A DNA stretch of 58,952 bases from Actinomycetota bacterium (GTDB taxonomy: Bacteria; Actinomycetota; Actinomycetes; Actinomycetales; Microbacteriaceae). Below are positions 9,954-19,663 of the stretch, piece after piece; the stretch's first letter is position 1; each line of letters opens with the position of its first letter. The stretch spans positions 1 through 58,952 of the forward strand of contig RFTL01000002.1 of the NCBI GenBank assembly GCA_009923455.1, in the 5' to 3' direction. The notes under the pieces were generated by a model, which was given only the letters and a program-made list of their open reading frames with translations, ran no database searches and had not been told where the DNA came from. A program made the translations under genes and the position numbers.

Positions 9954-11222
9954 TTGAAAACTAACGTAGAAAAGCTCAATCCAACGCGCGTCAAGCTCAC
10001 CATCACGGTTGAGCCGCAAGACTTCAAGCCAGCACTAGATGCTGCCTACAAGACCGTGTCCGAGCAGGTGAACATTCCAGGTTTCCGCAAGGGTAAGGTT
10101 CCGGCAGCTGTCATGGATCAGCGCGTTGGCAAGGACATGATCATTGCTCAGGCCATCAACGATGGGATGGACGACTTCTACCGTCAGGCTTTGGCAGCTG
10201 AGAAGCTGACTCCGCTCGCCACCCCTCAGGCCGACATCAAGCAGGCTCCTTCCGCTCAGGAGCCAGAGAAGGACCTGGTTATCGAGCTCGAGGTTGAGGT
10301 TCGTCCAGAGTTCAAGCTTCCCGACTACAAGGGTATGAAGGTTAAGGTCGACGCTCTAAAGGTCGCCAAGCTCGATGTGGACACCGAGCTGGACGCGTTG
10401 CGCGCCAGATTTGGAACCCTAAAGACCGTTGATCGCCCAGCACAGAAGGGTGATTTCACCTCCATCGACCTCAGCGCAGTGATTGACGGCAAGACCATTG
10501 ACACCGCAAAAGACATTTCTTACGAGATCGGTTCGGGTCAATTGCTAGACGGCATCGATGAGGCACTTGAGACTCTCACCGCGGGCGAGAGCACCACCTT
10601 CCGTTCGAAGCTCGTTGGTGGCGAACTGGCCGGTCAGGATGCAGAGGTTTCAGTAACCTTGAACGCCGTGAAGGAGCGCGAGCTTCCTAAGGCGGACGAT
10701 GAGTTTGCTCAGCTTGCCTCGGAGTTTGACACGATTGCCGAACTCAAGGCTGACATTGAGAAGAAGCTGGAGCTGAACCTGGCTCGCAAGCAGATTCTTC
10801 AGGCGCGCGACATCATGATCGATGAGCTCTTGGCCAAGGCAAAGATTCCGGTTTCTGAGGAGGCCGTGAAGCGCGAGGTTGAGAGCCACCTTGAGGGCGA
10901 GGGTCGTCAGGCTGACGATGTCCACCGCAAGGAAGTTACCGAGGAGACCGAGAAGAACTTCCGCACTCAGCTGCTACTTGATGCTGTTGTTGAGGCAGAG
11001 GGTATCAAGGTTGAAGACCAAGAGCTGATTGAGTACCTGGCCTTCACCTCTCGAAACTACGGCATGGAGCCAAACGAGTTCATCAAGCAGGTAGCAAACG
11101 CGGGACAGGTTCCGGCTTTTGTCGGTGAGCTATCGCGTCGCAAGGCTGTCGATGCCCTAGTTGCCGCCGCCGAAATCGTTGATTCCAAGGGCAACAAGGT
11201 GACCGCTGAGGCGAACAACTAA
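9954..11222 (+). CDS. tig: trigger factor
   Basis: NIPGFRKGKVPAAVMDQRVG plus FKBP-like central domain; TTG start with ggag SD 6 nt upstream. Confidence 0.96.
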   Translation: MKTNVEKLNPTRVKLTITVEPQDFKPALDAAYKTVSEQVNIPGFRKGKVPAAVMDQRVGKDMIIAQAINDGMDDFYRQALAAEKLTPLATPQADIKQAPSAQEPEKDLVIELEVEVRPEFKLPDYKGMKVKVDALKVAKLDVDTELDALRARFGTLKTVDRPAQKGDFTSIDLSAVIDGKTIDTAKDISYEIGSGQLLDGIDEALETLTAGESTTFRSKLVGGELAGQDAEVSVTLNAVKERELPKADDEFAQLASEFDTIAELKADIEKKLELNLARKQILQARDIMIDELLAKAKIPVSEEAVKREVESHLEGEGRQADDVHRKEVTEETEKNFRTQLLLDAVVEAEGIKVEDQELIEYLAFTSRNYGMEPNEFIKQVANAGQVPAFVGELSRRKAVDALVAAAEIVDSKGNKVTAEANN

Positions 11223-11233
11223 CGCCTAGGGCG
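11223..11233. promoter_or_regulatory. ClgR-type operator (CGC-CTAGG-GCG)
   Basis: CGCctaggGCGaac fits CGC-YNANR-GCG-WWS known for actinobacterial ClgR targets; 65 nt before clpP1. Confidence 0.65.
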
Positions 11234-11297
11234 AACATCGACCCTTCTTTGTGTTGCGCTGACTATCTTTATTGCAGATAGCTAAGGAGCACACCTT

Positions 11298-11882
11298 ATG
11301 TCAATGTCACAAATGGAACGCAATGGCGTATTCGATCGCCTGCTCAAAGACCGAATTGTCTGGTTGGGTAGTGAGGTTCGAGACGAGAACGCCAATGAGA
11401 TCTGCGCCAAGATTCTGCTCTTGGCTGCAGAGGATGCAGAGAAAGACATTTTCCTCTACATCAACTCCCCAGGCGGTTCCATTACCGCAGGCATGGCGAT
11501 TTACGACACCATGCAATACGTGCCCAATGACATCGTGACTGTCGGTATCGGTATGTGTGCTTCGATGGGGCAGTTCCTGCTAACCGCAGGCTCTAAAGGC
11601 AAGCGCTATGCGACTCCAAACACAAGAATTCTGCTCCACCAGCCACACGGTGGTTTTGGTGGAACCGCCAGTGACATCCAGACCCAAGCTGAACTGATTG
11701 TCTCTATGAAGCACCAGCTCGCTGCGATTACCGCGGCACAGACTGGAAAGACCGTAGAGCAGATCAACAAAGACGGAGACCGCGACCGCTGGTTCACCGC
11801 TCAGGAAGCACTCGAGTACGGCTTCATTGACCACATCCAAGAGTTTGCAAATCGCTCCACCGGAGTAGGGAGGGCCGAATAA
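11298..11882 (+). CDS. clpP1: ATP-dependent Clp protease proteolytic subunit 1
   Basis: [34 protein letters not shown] (Ser), HQPHGG (His). Confidence 0.95.
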   Translation: MSMSQMERNGVFDRLLKDRIVWLGSEVRDENANEICAKILLLAAEDAEKDIFLYINSPGGSITAGMAIYDTMQYVPNDIVTVGIGMCASMGQFLLTAGSKGKRYATPNTRILLHQPHGGFGGTASDIQTQAELIVSMKHQLAAITAAQTGKTVEQINKDGDRDRWFTAQEALEYGFIDHIQEFANRSTGVGRAE

Positions 11883-12523
11883 TGAGCTACCTAGAGTCAG
11901 CAGCGGGTCGAATTCAGCTACCGCAGTCGCGCTACATCCTTCCAGAATTCGAGGAGCGCACGTCCTACGGTTTCAAACGCCACAACCCCTACACCAAGTT
12001 GTTCGAGGATCGCATCGTGTTTCTTGGGGTGCAGGTTGATGACGCATCCGCGGACGACATCATGGCCCAGCTACTTGTCCTTGAGTCTCAGGACCCAGAT
12101 CGCGACATCACCATGTACATCAACTCCCCAGGTGGTTCATTCACCGCGCTGACTGCTATTTACGACACCATGCAGTACATCAAGCCCCAGATTCAAACTG
12201 TGTGTCTCGGTCAGGCTGCATCAGCCGCTGCGGTTCTGCTGGCTGCAGGTGCGAAAGGCAAACGCCTAGCGCTTCCTAATGCCAGGGTCCTGATTCACCA
12301 GCCCGCAACTGGTGATGCAGGCAGGGGACAGGCATCCGACATCGAGATTCAGGCGAGAGAGATTATGCGTATGCGAGAGTGGCTCGAGGAGACTTTGGCC
12401 AAGCACTCCGGAAAGCCTGTCGAGCAGGTCAACAAGGACATCGATCGAGACAAGATTCTCACAGCTCAGGATGCCTTGGAATACGGACTAATCGATCAGG
12501 TACTCTCAAGCCGCAAGGCCTAA
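11882..12523 (+). CDS. clpP2: ATP-dependent Clp protease proteolytic subunit 2
   Basis: [34 protein letters not shown] (Ser), HQPATG (His). Confidence 0.95.
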   Translation: MSYLESAAGRIQLPQSRYILPEFEERTSYGFKRHNPYTKLFEDRIVFLGVQVDDASADDIMAQLLVLESQDPDRDITMYINSPGGSFTALTAIYDTMQYIKPQIQTVCLGQAASAAAVLLAAGAKGKRLALPNARVLIHQPATGDAGRGQASDIEIQAREIMRMREWLEETLAKHSGKPVEQVNKDIDRDKILTAQDALEYGLIDQVLSSRKA

Positions 12524-12572
12524 TCCGCCACGCCTAAGCCAAAAAGTCCCTGCTGGGTAATAGGGTTTTGCC

Positions 12573-13847
12573 ATGACCTTGTCAGAGACATCTGAGCTTT
12601 TGAAGTGCACTTTCTGCGGAAAGAGCCAGAAGCAAGTTAGAAAACTCATTGCCGGACCTTCGGTCTATATTTGCGATGAGTGCATCGAACTGTGCAACGA
12701 GATCATTGAAGAAGAACTCGGCAATGCAGTAGCGGCCGAGGCTGAAAGCATCGATCTTCCCAATCCCAAGGAAATCAAGGCCTTTCTCGATGAGTATGTG
12801 ATTGGTCAAGATGGGGCAAAAAAACAGCTTTCTGTCGCGGTGTACAACCACTACAAGCGAATCAGGGCTCAGGGCACTCTGACTCGCAGTGGAAAAAACC
12901 ACGACGACATTGAAATAGCTAAATCCAACATTTTGATGATTGGGCCTACCGGCTGTGGCAAGACCTACCTTGCTCAAACTTTGGCCAAACGGTTGAATGT
13001 GCCATTTGCGGTCGCCGACGCAACTGCTTTGACTGAGGCCGGATATGTCGGTGAAGACGTCGAGAACATCCTGCTTAAGCTTTTGCAGGCGGCAGATTTT
13101 GACCCAAAGCGTGCCGAAACCGGCATTGTCTACATCGATGAAATTGACAAGATTTCGAGAAAAGCTGAGAACCCATCCATCACAAGAGATGTTTCTGGTG
13201 AGGGGGTTCAGCAGGCGTTGCTGAAGATTTTGGAAGGCACGGTTGCCTCTGTCCCTCCCCAAGGCGGTCGAAAGCACCCGCAGCAGGAGTTTATTCAGAT
13301 TGACACCACAAACGTGCTATTCATAGTTGCTGGGGCATTTGCTGGCCTCGAGACCATCGTGGGGGAGCGAACCGGTAAGAAGGGCATCGGCTTCGGCTCT
13401 CCACTCAAAGAAAAAACCGATGCCACAAACGTCTTCAAGCAGGTCCAGCCTGAGGACCTTCGCAAATTCGGTCTTATTCCAGAGTTCATCGGAAGACTTC
13501 CGGTAATTGCAACTGTAGAAGAGCTCGATAGGTCTGCACTGATCTCGATTCTCACCGAGCCTAAAAATGCGCTAATCAAGCAGTATCAGCGCATGTTTGA
13601 GATTGATGGTTTTGAGCTGGAATTCGAACCTGGAGCAATTGAGCTGATTGCTGACCAGGCCCTCGAGCGCGAGACTGGTGCTCGTGGCCTACGGGCCATT
13701 TTGGAAGAGGTTTTGGGGCCAATCATGTTCGAGCTCCCTGGTTCTGAGCAGCAGGGTCGGGTCGTGATTGACGCTGAGACTGTGAGAACCAAGGCAATGC
13801 CAAAGGTGCTTCCCTTCAAGCAAAGACTCAAAGACAAGACCGCCTAG
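12573..13847 (+). CDS. clpX: ATP-dependent Clp protease ATP-binding subunit ClpX
   Basis: N-terminal zinc-binding domain [26 protein letters not shown]; Walker [12 protein letters not shown]+ core. Confidence 0.97.
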   Translation: MTLSETSELLKCTFCGKSQKQVRKLIAGPSVYICDECIELCNEIIEEELGNAVAAEAESIDLPNPKEIKAFLDEYVIGQDGAKKQLSVAVYNHYKRIRAQGTLTRSGKNHDDIEIAKSNILMIGPTGCGKTYLAQTLAKRLNVPFAVADATALTEAGYVGEDVENILLKLLQAADFDPKRAETGIVYIDEIDKISRKAENPSITRDVSGEGVQQALLKILEGTVASVPPQGGRKHPQQEFIQIDTTNVLFIVAGAFAGLETIVGERTGKKGIGFGSPLKEKTDATNVFKQVQPEDLRKFGLIPEFIGRLPVIATVEELDRSALISILTEPKNALIKQYQRMFEIDGFELEFEPGAIELIADQALERETGARGLRAILEEVLGPIMFELPGSEQQGRVVIDAETVRTKAMPKVLPFKQRLKDKTA

Positions 13848-13856
13848 GAGCTAAGA

Positions 13857-15020
13857 ATCAGCTCTCAGAGAATTGCCCCCTTCCTCGCAGGAACCGTAGC
13901 TTCAACTACTGGTTCGGTGGCTACTTTTGGGGTTGCGATTGCAGGTCTAACCGCAATGGGAGCGACGAAAGATCAAACAGCTACTGCGTTGGCGGTGATG
14001 TTGGTTGGCTATGGTGTGTTATCGATTTTGTTGTCGGTTTGGCTAAAGAAACCGGTCAGCGTGGTCTGGTCAACTCCAGGCGCAGCTTTTTTGGCGTCCT
14101 CATCAGCGCTTGGTGTCAGCTTTGATCAGGCTGTCGGCGCATTCCTGATTTCAAGCCTCCTAATTGTCATCACCGGCGTTTGGCCATGGCTTGGCAGAGT
14201 TGTGCGTCTCATCCCGCCTCAGATATCGGCAGCAATGTTGGCGGGTGTGATTTTCCCTTTTGTGATTGCAACCGTTCACTCTGGGGTTCAATTTCCGCTT
14301 CTAATTGTCCCGGTGTTAGTGGTTTGGTTTTTGCTCAATCGATTTGCTTCGGTTTGGGCATCACCGATAGCAATTAGCCTCGGATTTTTACTGATTGGGC
14401 TCTCTCCTGAGGTTGGGGAGATGCATTCAACGAGCTTCTTACCTGAGCTTGCCATTGTTACCCCGGTGTTCGATGCAACGGTAATGATTGCAATTGGAGT
14501 GCCGCTGTATCTGGTGACCATGGCATCTCAGAACCTTCCTGGTTTGGCGATCATGCAATCACTTGGCTACCCACTCCCGGTCCGAAGGGTTTTCGCTACC
14601 ACCGGTTTTGGTTCTGCGATCACAGCTTTTTTTGGTGGCTTCGGTCTGAACCTGGCCGCTATCACCGCAGCACTAAATGCCGACGTTGGGGCATCCAAAG
14701 ACCCGAGCAAGAGATGGATTGCGTCCAGCTGGGGCGGTGTTGTTTACATCATCTTCGCAATCTTTGCCGCTCCATTTGCCGCATTCGTGCTGGCTGTTCC
14801 TCGTGAGCTGCTGTTGGCTTTGGCTGGAATTGCCCTACTGAATACTTTCTCCGGCGCGCTGAAAACGGCTATTTCAGATGACAGCATGCGCCTAGCGGGC
14901 GCAGTCACATTCCTCACTGGTGCCGCCGGTATCGCAATTTTAGGCGTAGGAGGAGCTTTCTGGGCCTTGGTATTTGGAGTCCTGGTCTGGCTTTTACAGA
15001 AGACCGCGTCTTCTAAGTAG
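13857..15020 (+). CDS. BenE-like (benzoate/H+ symporter family) transporter; start codon apparently ATC (canonical GTG at 13917 would cut TM1)
   Basis: Polytopic protein; frame continues upstream of 13917 as ISSQRIAPFLAGTVASTTGSV; AGGAG SD at 13846-13850. Confidence 0.75.
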   Translation: MSSQRIAPFLAGTVASTTGSVATFGVAIAGLTAMGATKDQTATALAVMLVGYGVLSILLSVWLKKPVSVVWSTPGAAFLASSSALGVSFDQAVGAFLISSLLIVITGVWPWLGRVVRLIPPQISAAMLAGVIFPFVIATVHSGVQFPLLIVPVLVVWFLLNRFASVWASPIAISLGFLLIGLSPEVGEMHSTSFLPELAIVTPVFDATVMIAIGVPLYLVTMASQNLPGLAIMQSLGYPLPVRRVFATTGFGSAITAFFGGFGLNLAAITAALNADVGASKDPSKRWIASSWGGVVYIIFAIFAAPFAAFVLAVPRELLLALAGIALLNTFSGALKTAISDDSMRLAGAVTFLTGAAGIAILGVGGAFWALVFGVLVWLLQKTASSK

Positions 15021-17015
15021 CGGTTCGATCTTTGGCTCTCTGCCAAGTAGCTCGCGCACCAATGTCATCGAATCTTTAGAGCCACCTCGAGACAGCAGTC
15101 CCTTGGCGAACTTCTCTCCATTTTCGCGAGTCAGGCCACCATTGGCCTTGAACCAGTCCACAGATTCTGCATCTAAGATCTCAGACCAAATGTAGCCGTA
15201 ATAGCCTGCAGAGTAGCCGCCAGCGAAGATGTGAGCAAAGTAGTTTGTGCGGTAGCGAGTTGGTACTGGGGAGTAGTCCAACCCATACTCGGAAATCGCC
15301 TCAGCCTCAAACGCCACCAAATCCTCCGGGGTTGAGTCCTGGGAATGCAACGCTAGGTCCAAGATTGCAGCCTGGAGGTAGTGGGTGGTTTCAAAGCCTT
15401 GGTTGAAGCCTTCTGCGGCAGTTAGCTTTGAAATCCAATCGAGGCCTAGTTTTTCGCCGGTTTCGTGGTGAATGGCGTAGTTCTGCAAAACCTCTGGCCA
15501 AAGCATCCACATCTCATTGACTTGAGACGGGAACTCCACAAAGTCACGCTCTACAGAAGTTCCAGAGAAACGTGGATAGGTGACATCAGATAGCAGGCCA
15601 TGCAAGGTGTGACCGAACTCATGGAACAAGGTGTTCACCTCATCGAGGGTCATGAGTGCGGCATCACCATCGGCAGGCTTTGGGATGTTCATGTTGTTCA
15701 CCACAACTGGGAGCTTGCCCAAAAGGTGAGACTGGTCAACCAGGTTGTTCATCCAAGCTCCACCGCGCTTTGATGGTCTTGCGAATGGATCAAACAGATA
15801 AAGCCCGCACGTGCGGCCATCTTCGTAGTCAACTTGGTAGATCCAGTTGTCAGGATGGTAACCAACCAGGTCATCTCTGCGAGTGAACTTCAGACCATAA
15901 AGTTTTCCTGCAGCGAAGAAGACGCCGTCCTCTAGAACCCTTCTGACTTCGAAATACGGCTTCAACTCTGAAGCATCGATGCTGTATTTCTCGGTGCGAA
16001 GCTGCTCGGTGTATCTTGACCAGTCCCAAGCTTCGATTTGACCCGAGGTCTCGCGGGCCATCAACTCTTGCAATAGCGCACCCTCGCGCTCCGCATTTGC
16101 CCTGGCTGCTGGAGCAATCTTTCTCAGTACCGAATGCACATTTGCCCCGCTGCCGGCAGTTTGCTGCGCGGTGACGTAGTCGACGTAATTGGCGTATCCG
16201 AATAGTGAAGCTTTTTCCCTGCGAAGATCTAGTAGTTGCTTCACAACATCAGAAGTGTCGTTGGCATTCTTGCGACCGCCCCTGGAGAGAGTTGCCTTGA
16301 GAATGGTCTCCCGCAAAGCGCGGTCTTCAAGATTGGCCAGCAATGGGTGCCCTGAATAGTTGAGTAGTGGAATCACATAGCCATCTAGATTGCGAACCTC
16401 TGCTGCCTTTTTGCACGATGCAATCTCAGCATCGCTCAAGCCCTTGAGTCGTGTTGCGTCTGGCAAGTGGATCGCCAAGTCATTACTGTCCGCCAAGAGT
16501 CGTTTATCGAACTCTGCCTCTAAGCCCGAAATCTTTTCGTTAATCTCACCGACGCGTTTTCTTTGCTCGGCTGTTAGTTCAGCTCCGGCGAACTTGAAGT
16601 CCTTTAGGTAGCGACTGAGTAGCCAATCGCTCTCGGCGTCAAGATTGAGTGATTCGCGCCGGCTTGCCAAAGTCTTTAATCTCTCGAAAAGCGATGGATT
16701 TAGACGAATCGAATCGATGTGGGCGGCTAGGCGTGGGGCAATCTCCGCCTCAATAGCCTGAAGCGTCTCGTTGGTGTCACTAGAGCATTTGTTGTAGAAC
16801 ACCATAAGCATGGAGTTCAAAAGGTCTCCAGCTCGCTCCATGGCCACTACGGTGTTCTCGAATGTCACATCATCCTGCTCGAGGATCTGCGCAATCTCTG
16901 CGTTATGAGAGGAGACCGCATGCTCGAAGGCAGGGAGATAGTGCTCATCTTTGAGCAGCGCAAAATCAGGTAGTTCGTACTCGAGAGGGGATCGGCTCAG
17001 CAACGGATTAGTCAT
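14994..17015 (-). CDS. M3 family metallopeptidase (peptidyl-dipeptidase Dcp/oligopeptidase A-like)
   Basis: LFHEFGHTLHGLLSDVTYPRFSGTSVERDFVEFPSQ zinc motif; C-terminal M3 fold motifs. Confidence 0.93.
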   Translation of the reverse strand: MTNPLLSRSPLEYELPDFALLKDEHYLPAFEHAVSSHNAEIAQILEQDDVTFENTVVAMERAGDLLNSMLMVFYNKCSSDTNETLQAIEAEIAPRLAAHIDSIRLNPSLFERLKTLASRRESLNLDAESDWLLSRYLKDFKFAGAELTAEQRKRVGEINEKISGLEAEFDKRLLADSNDLAIHLPDATRLKGLSDAEIASCKKAAEVRNLDGYVIPLLNYSGHPLLANLEDRALRETILKATLSRGGRKNANDTSDVVKQLLDLRREKASLFGYANYVDYVTAQQTAGSGANVHSVLRKIAPAARANAEREGALLQELMARETSGQIEAWDWSRYTEQLRTEKYSIDASELKPYFEVRRVLEDGVFFAAGKLYGLKFTRRDDLVGYHPDNWIYQVDYEDGRTCGLYLFDPFARPSKRGGAWMNNLVDQSHLLGKLPVVVNNMNIPKPADGDAALMTLDEVNTLFHEFGHTLHGLLSDVTYPRFSGTSVERDFVEFPSQVNEMWMLWPEVLQNYAIHHETGEKLGLDWISKLTAAEGFNQGFETTHYLQAAILDLALHSQDSTPEDLVAFEAEAISEYGLDYSPVPTRYRTNYFAHIFAGGYSAGYYGYIWSEILDAESVDWFKANGGLTRENGEKFAKGLLSRGGSKDSMTLVRELLGREPKIEPLLRRRGLL

Positions 17016-17024
17016 TGCTACAGC

Positions 17025-19592
17025 TTATTCCGAAGGAGCAAACTCCACCTCTGAGATAGCCAGCTCGCCAGTTTGGATCTTGAGGTTGGAAATCTTTCCT
17101 ACCGCCATGAGATCACCCTGGATGTATTTCAGTTCCTCAGGCCCGCTGAGCGTAGCCTTCGTGATCTCTGCCTTCATCGAGAGTTTGGCATCAGACTTGG
17201 TTTTTCGCACCAAGATAAGGGCGGCGGAGGCCAGCTCATAGAGATCAGAGTTCTCGTAATGTGACAGCTCTGAATCAGTTGGCCATGGGGCCAGATGAAC
17301 CGAACCCGCTTGCCACCAGGACCAAACCTCTTCGGCGGCGTAGGGGATGAATGGAGCGAACAGTCGAACCATTACAGAGAGCGCTTCTCGTAATGTCAAA
17401 ACTGCGCTTCCAACCTGAGCAGTTGTGAAATCACCCTGACCGTAGGCACGTTCCTTTACCAGCTCAACGAAGTCATCCGCGAAAGTCCAGAAGAAGGTTT
17501 CGGTGGTTTCTAAGGCCTTTGTGTGGTCGTACTCGTCAAAGGCCTTGGTGGCGACTGCGACCTGCTTTCTGAGTGCCGCAAGCATCGCTCTATCAACAGG
17601 CTCGGACACCTCTGAAACTCCAGCTGGGAGCTCAAAGGTTAGGGCAAAGCGGGCTGCGTTCAATAGCTTTATGGCTAGACGTCGACCAATCTTCATCTGG
17701 CCTTCGTCGAATGCTGCATCGGTACCTAATCTGGCGGAAGCTGCCCAGTAACGTACGGCATCTGAACCATGAGTCTCGAGCAATTCATTCGGAACGACGA
17801 CATTGCCCTTTGATTTGGACATCTTCTTGCGGTCCGGATCCAAAATCCAGCCTGAAATGGCCGCATTCTTCCACGGGAGCTCGCCGTGCTCGAGTTCGCT
17901 ACGAAGCAAGGTTGAAAACAGCCAGGTACGAATAATGTCCTGCCCCTGCGGACGAAGGTCAAAGGGGAAGACCTCTTTGAACAAGTCTGGGTCACTTATC
18001 CAACCGCCAGCTAGCTGCGGTGTGAGGGACGAGGTTGCCCAGGTGTCCATGATGTCGTGCTCCCCGATGAAGCCTCCAGGGACTCCGCGCTGAGCTTCCT
18101 GGTATCCAGCTGGAACATCGGTTGATGGATCTACCGGGAGTTGTTCCTCGGTTGGGGTGATCACATTGTCAAAGTCAGGGTTACCATCCTGGTCTAATGG
18201 GTACCAAACTGGGATCGGGACTCCAAAGTAGCGCTGCCGAGAAATCAACCAGTCACCATTTAGACCATTGATCCAGTTTTCCAGTCTCACTCGCATGAAA
18301 TCTGGGTGGAACTGCAACTCCTTGCCTAGCTCAATGAGTCGATCGGCAATGGGGCGATCTTTGCCACCGTTTTTGATGTACCACTGGCGAGTGGAAACAA
18401 TCTCTAAAGGCTTGTCTCCCTTTTCGAAGAACTTCACTGGGTGAGTGATTGGCTTGGGTTCGCCAATTAGTGCCCCGAGCTCCTTCAGCTTCGCAACGAT
18501 CAGTTCTTTAGCTGTGAAGACAGTCTTACCCTTGAGCTCTTCAAAAAACTCCGCCTGGTCTGATGCAGAGATAACATCGGGAGCGCTCGAGACAATTCGG
18601 CCATCAAAACCGATGATCGCTCGGTTTGGAAGATTCAGCTCGCGCCACCAGATAACGTCAGTGACATCGCCGAATGTGCAAATCATCGCTATGCCTGAAC
18701 CCTTATCTTTCTGGGCAAGGCGATGAGACACGATAGGTACCTCAACACCGAAAATCGGCGTCTTGGCCATCTTGCCAAACAGTGGTTGGTATCGCTCATC
18801 ATCTGGGTGCGCAACTAGCGCCACACAGGCGGGGATTAGCTCTGGTCTAGTGGTTTCAATGAAAATCTCACCGTTTGGCCCATCGAAGCGAACTCGGTGA
18901 TATGCACCAGGCTGCTCCCTGTCCTCAAGCTCAGCCTGAGCCACCGCGGTTCTGAAGGTGACATCCCACAGGGTGGGGGCCATCGATTGGTATGCCTCAC
19001 CTCGAGAAAGGTTGTTCAAAAACGCCTGCTGGGAAACCTTTTGCGCATCCTTGGAAATTGTTCGGTAGGTCTTTGCCCAATCCACCGAGAGTCCAAGGTT
19101 TCGCCAAAGGTTCTCAAATGCCTTCTCGTCCTCTTCAGTTAGCTTCTCGCAGAGCTCAATAAAGTTGCGTCTCGAAATCGGCAGCTGGTCAGCTGCTTTA
19201 GAGGATTTATTGTCCCCGCCTTCTTGCGGAGGAGTGAAGTTTGGGTCATAGGGCAAAGATGGATCGCATCTGACTCCGTAGTAGTTCTGAACCCTGCGCT
19301 CGGTTGGAAGACCGTTGTCGTCCCATCCCATCGGGTAGAAAACCTTGTATCCGCACATCCTCTTGTAACGAGCGACTACATCGGTGTGGGTGTATGAAAA
19401 AACGTGTCCGACATGGAGAGAACCAGAGGCAGTAGGAGGTGGAGTGTCAATCGAGTAAACATTGCCGTCTCCCTGGTAGGAGTAAACCCCTTTGGAATCC
19501 CAAACTGGGACCCATTTCTGCTCTAGTCCGTCGACGGTTGCCTTTTCAGGAACCATGGCGGAACGAGTTGGGTCGGGCTGATTTTTAGTCAC
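17025..19592 (-). CDS. valS: valine--tRNA ligase
   Basis: PPPTASGSLHVGHVFSYTHTD (HIGH region), KKMSKSKGN (KMSKS); GTG start at 19592 has a GGAG SD; ORF extends to 19613. Confidence 0.96.
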   Translation of the reverse strand: MTKNQPDPTRSAMVPEKATVDGLEQKWVPVWDSKGVYSYQGDGNVYSIDTPPPTASGSLHVGHVFSYTHTDVVARYKRMCGYKVFYPMGWDDNGLPTERRVQNYYGVRCDPSLPYDPNFTPPQEGGDNKSSKAADQLPISRRNFIELCEKLTEEDEKAFENLWRNLGLSVDWAKTYRTISKDAQKVSQQAFLNNLSRGEAYQSMAPTLWDVTFRTAVAQAELEDREQPGAYHRVRFDGPNGEIFIETTRPELIPACVALVAHPDDERYQPLFGKMAKTPIFGVEVPIVSHRLAQKDKGSGIAMICTFGDVTDVIWWRELNLPNRAIIGFDGRIVSSAPDVISASDQAEFFEELKGKTVFTAKELIVAKLKELGALIGEPKPITHPVKFFEKGDKPLEIVSTRQWYIKNGGKDRPIADRLIELGKELQFHPDFMRVRLENWINGLNGDWLISRQRYFGVPIPVWYPLDQDGNPDFDNVITPTEEQLPVDPSTDVPAGYQEAQRGVPGGFIGEHDIMDTWATSSLTPQLAGGWISDPDLFKEVFPFDLRPQGQDIIRTWLFSTLLRSELEHGELPWKNAAISGWILDPDRKKMSKSKGNVVVPNELLETHGSDAVRYWAASARLGTDAAFDEGQMKIGRRLAIKLLNAARFALTFELPAGVSEVSEPVDRAMLAALRKQVAVATKAFDEYDHTKALETTETFFWTFADDFVELVKERAYGQGDFTTAQVGSAVLTLREALSVMVRLFAPFIPYAAEEVWSWWQAGSVHLAPWPTDSELSHYENSDLYELASAALILVRKTKSDAKLSMKAEITKATLSGPEELKYIQGDLMAVGKISNLKIQTGELAISEVEFAPSE

Positions 19593-19663
19593 TTGGATAA
19601 CTCCGGGGTTCAAAACTTCTCTAGGTTAACATTGTTAAGTTCTAGAACCCATCGAAAGCAAAG

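Noticed and set aside
12582-13277. 231-aa antisense ORF opposite clpX
   Set aside because: Entirely inside a highly conserved gene; composition reflects the opposite-strand codon bias and no family motif or RBS is visible
19593-19663. Possible T-box between valS and ileS
   Set aside because: Only ~71 bp available; no T-box core (TGGNACC-type) or specifier hairpin seen
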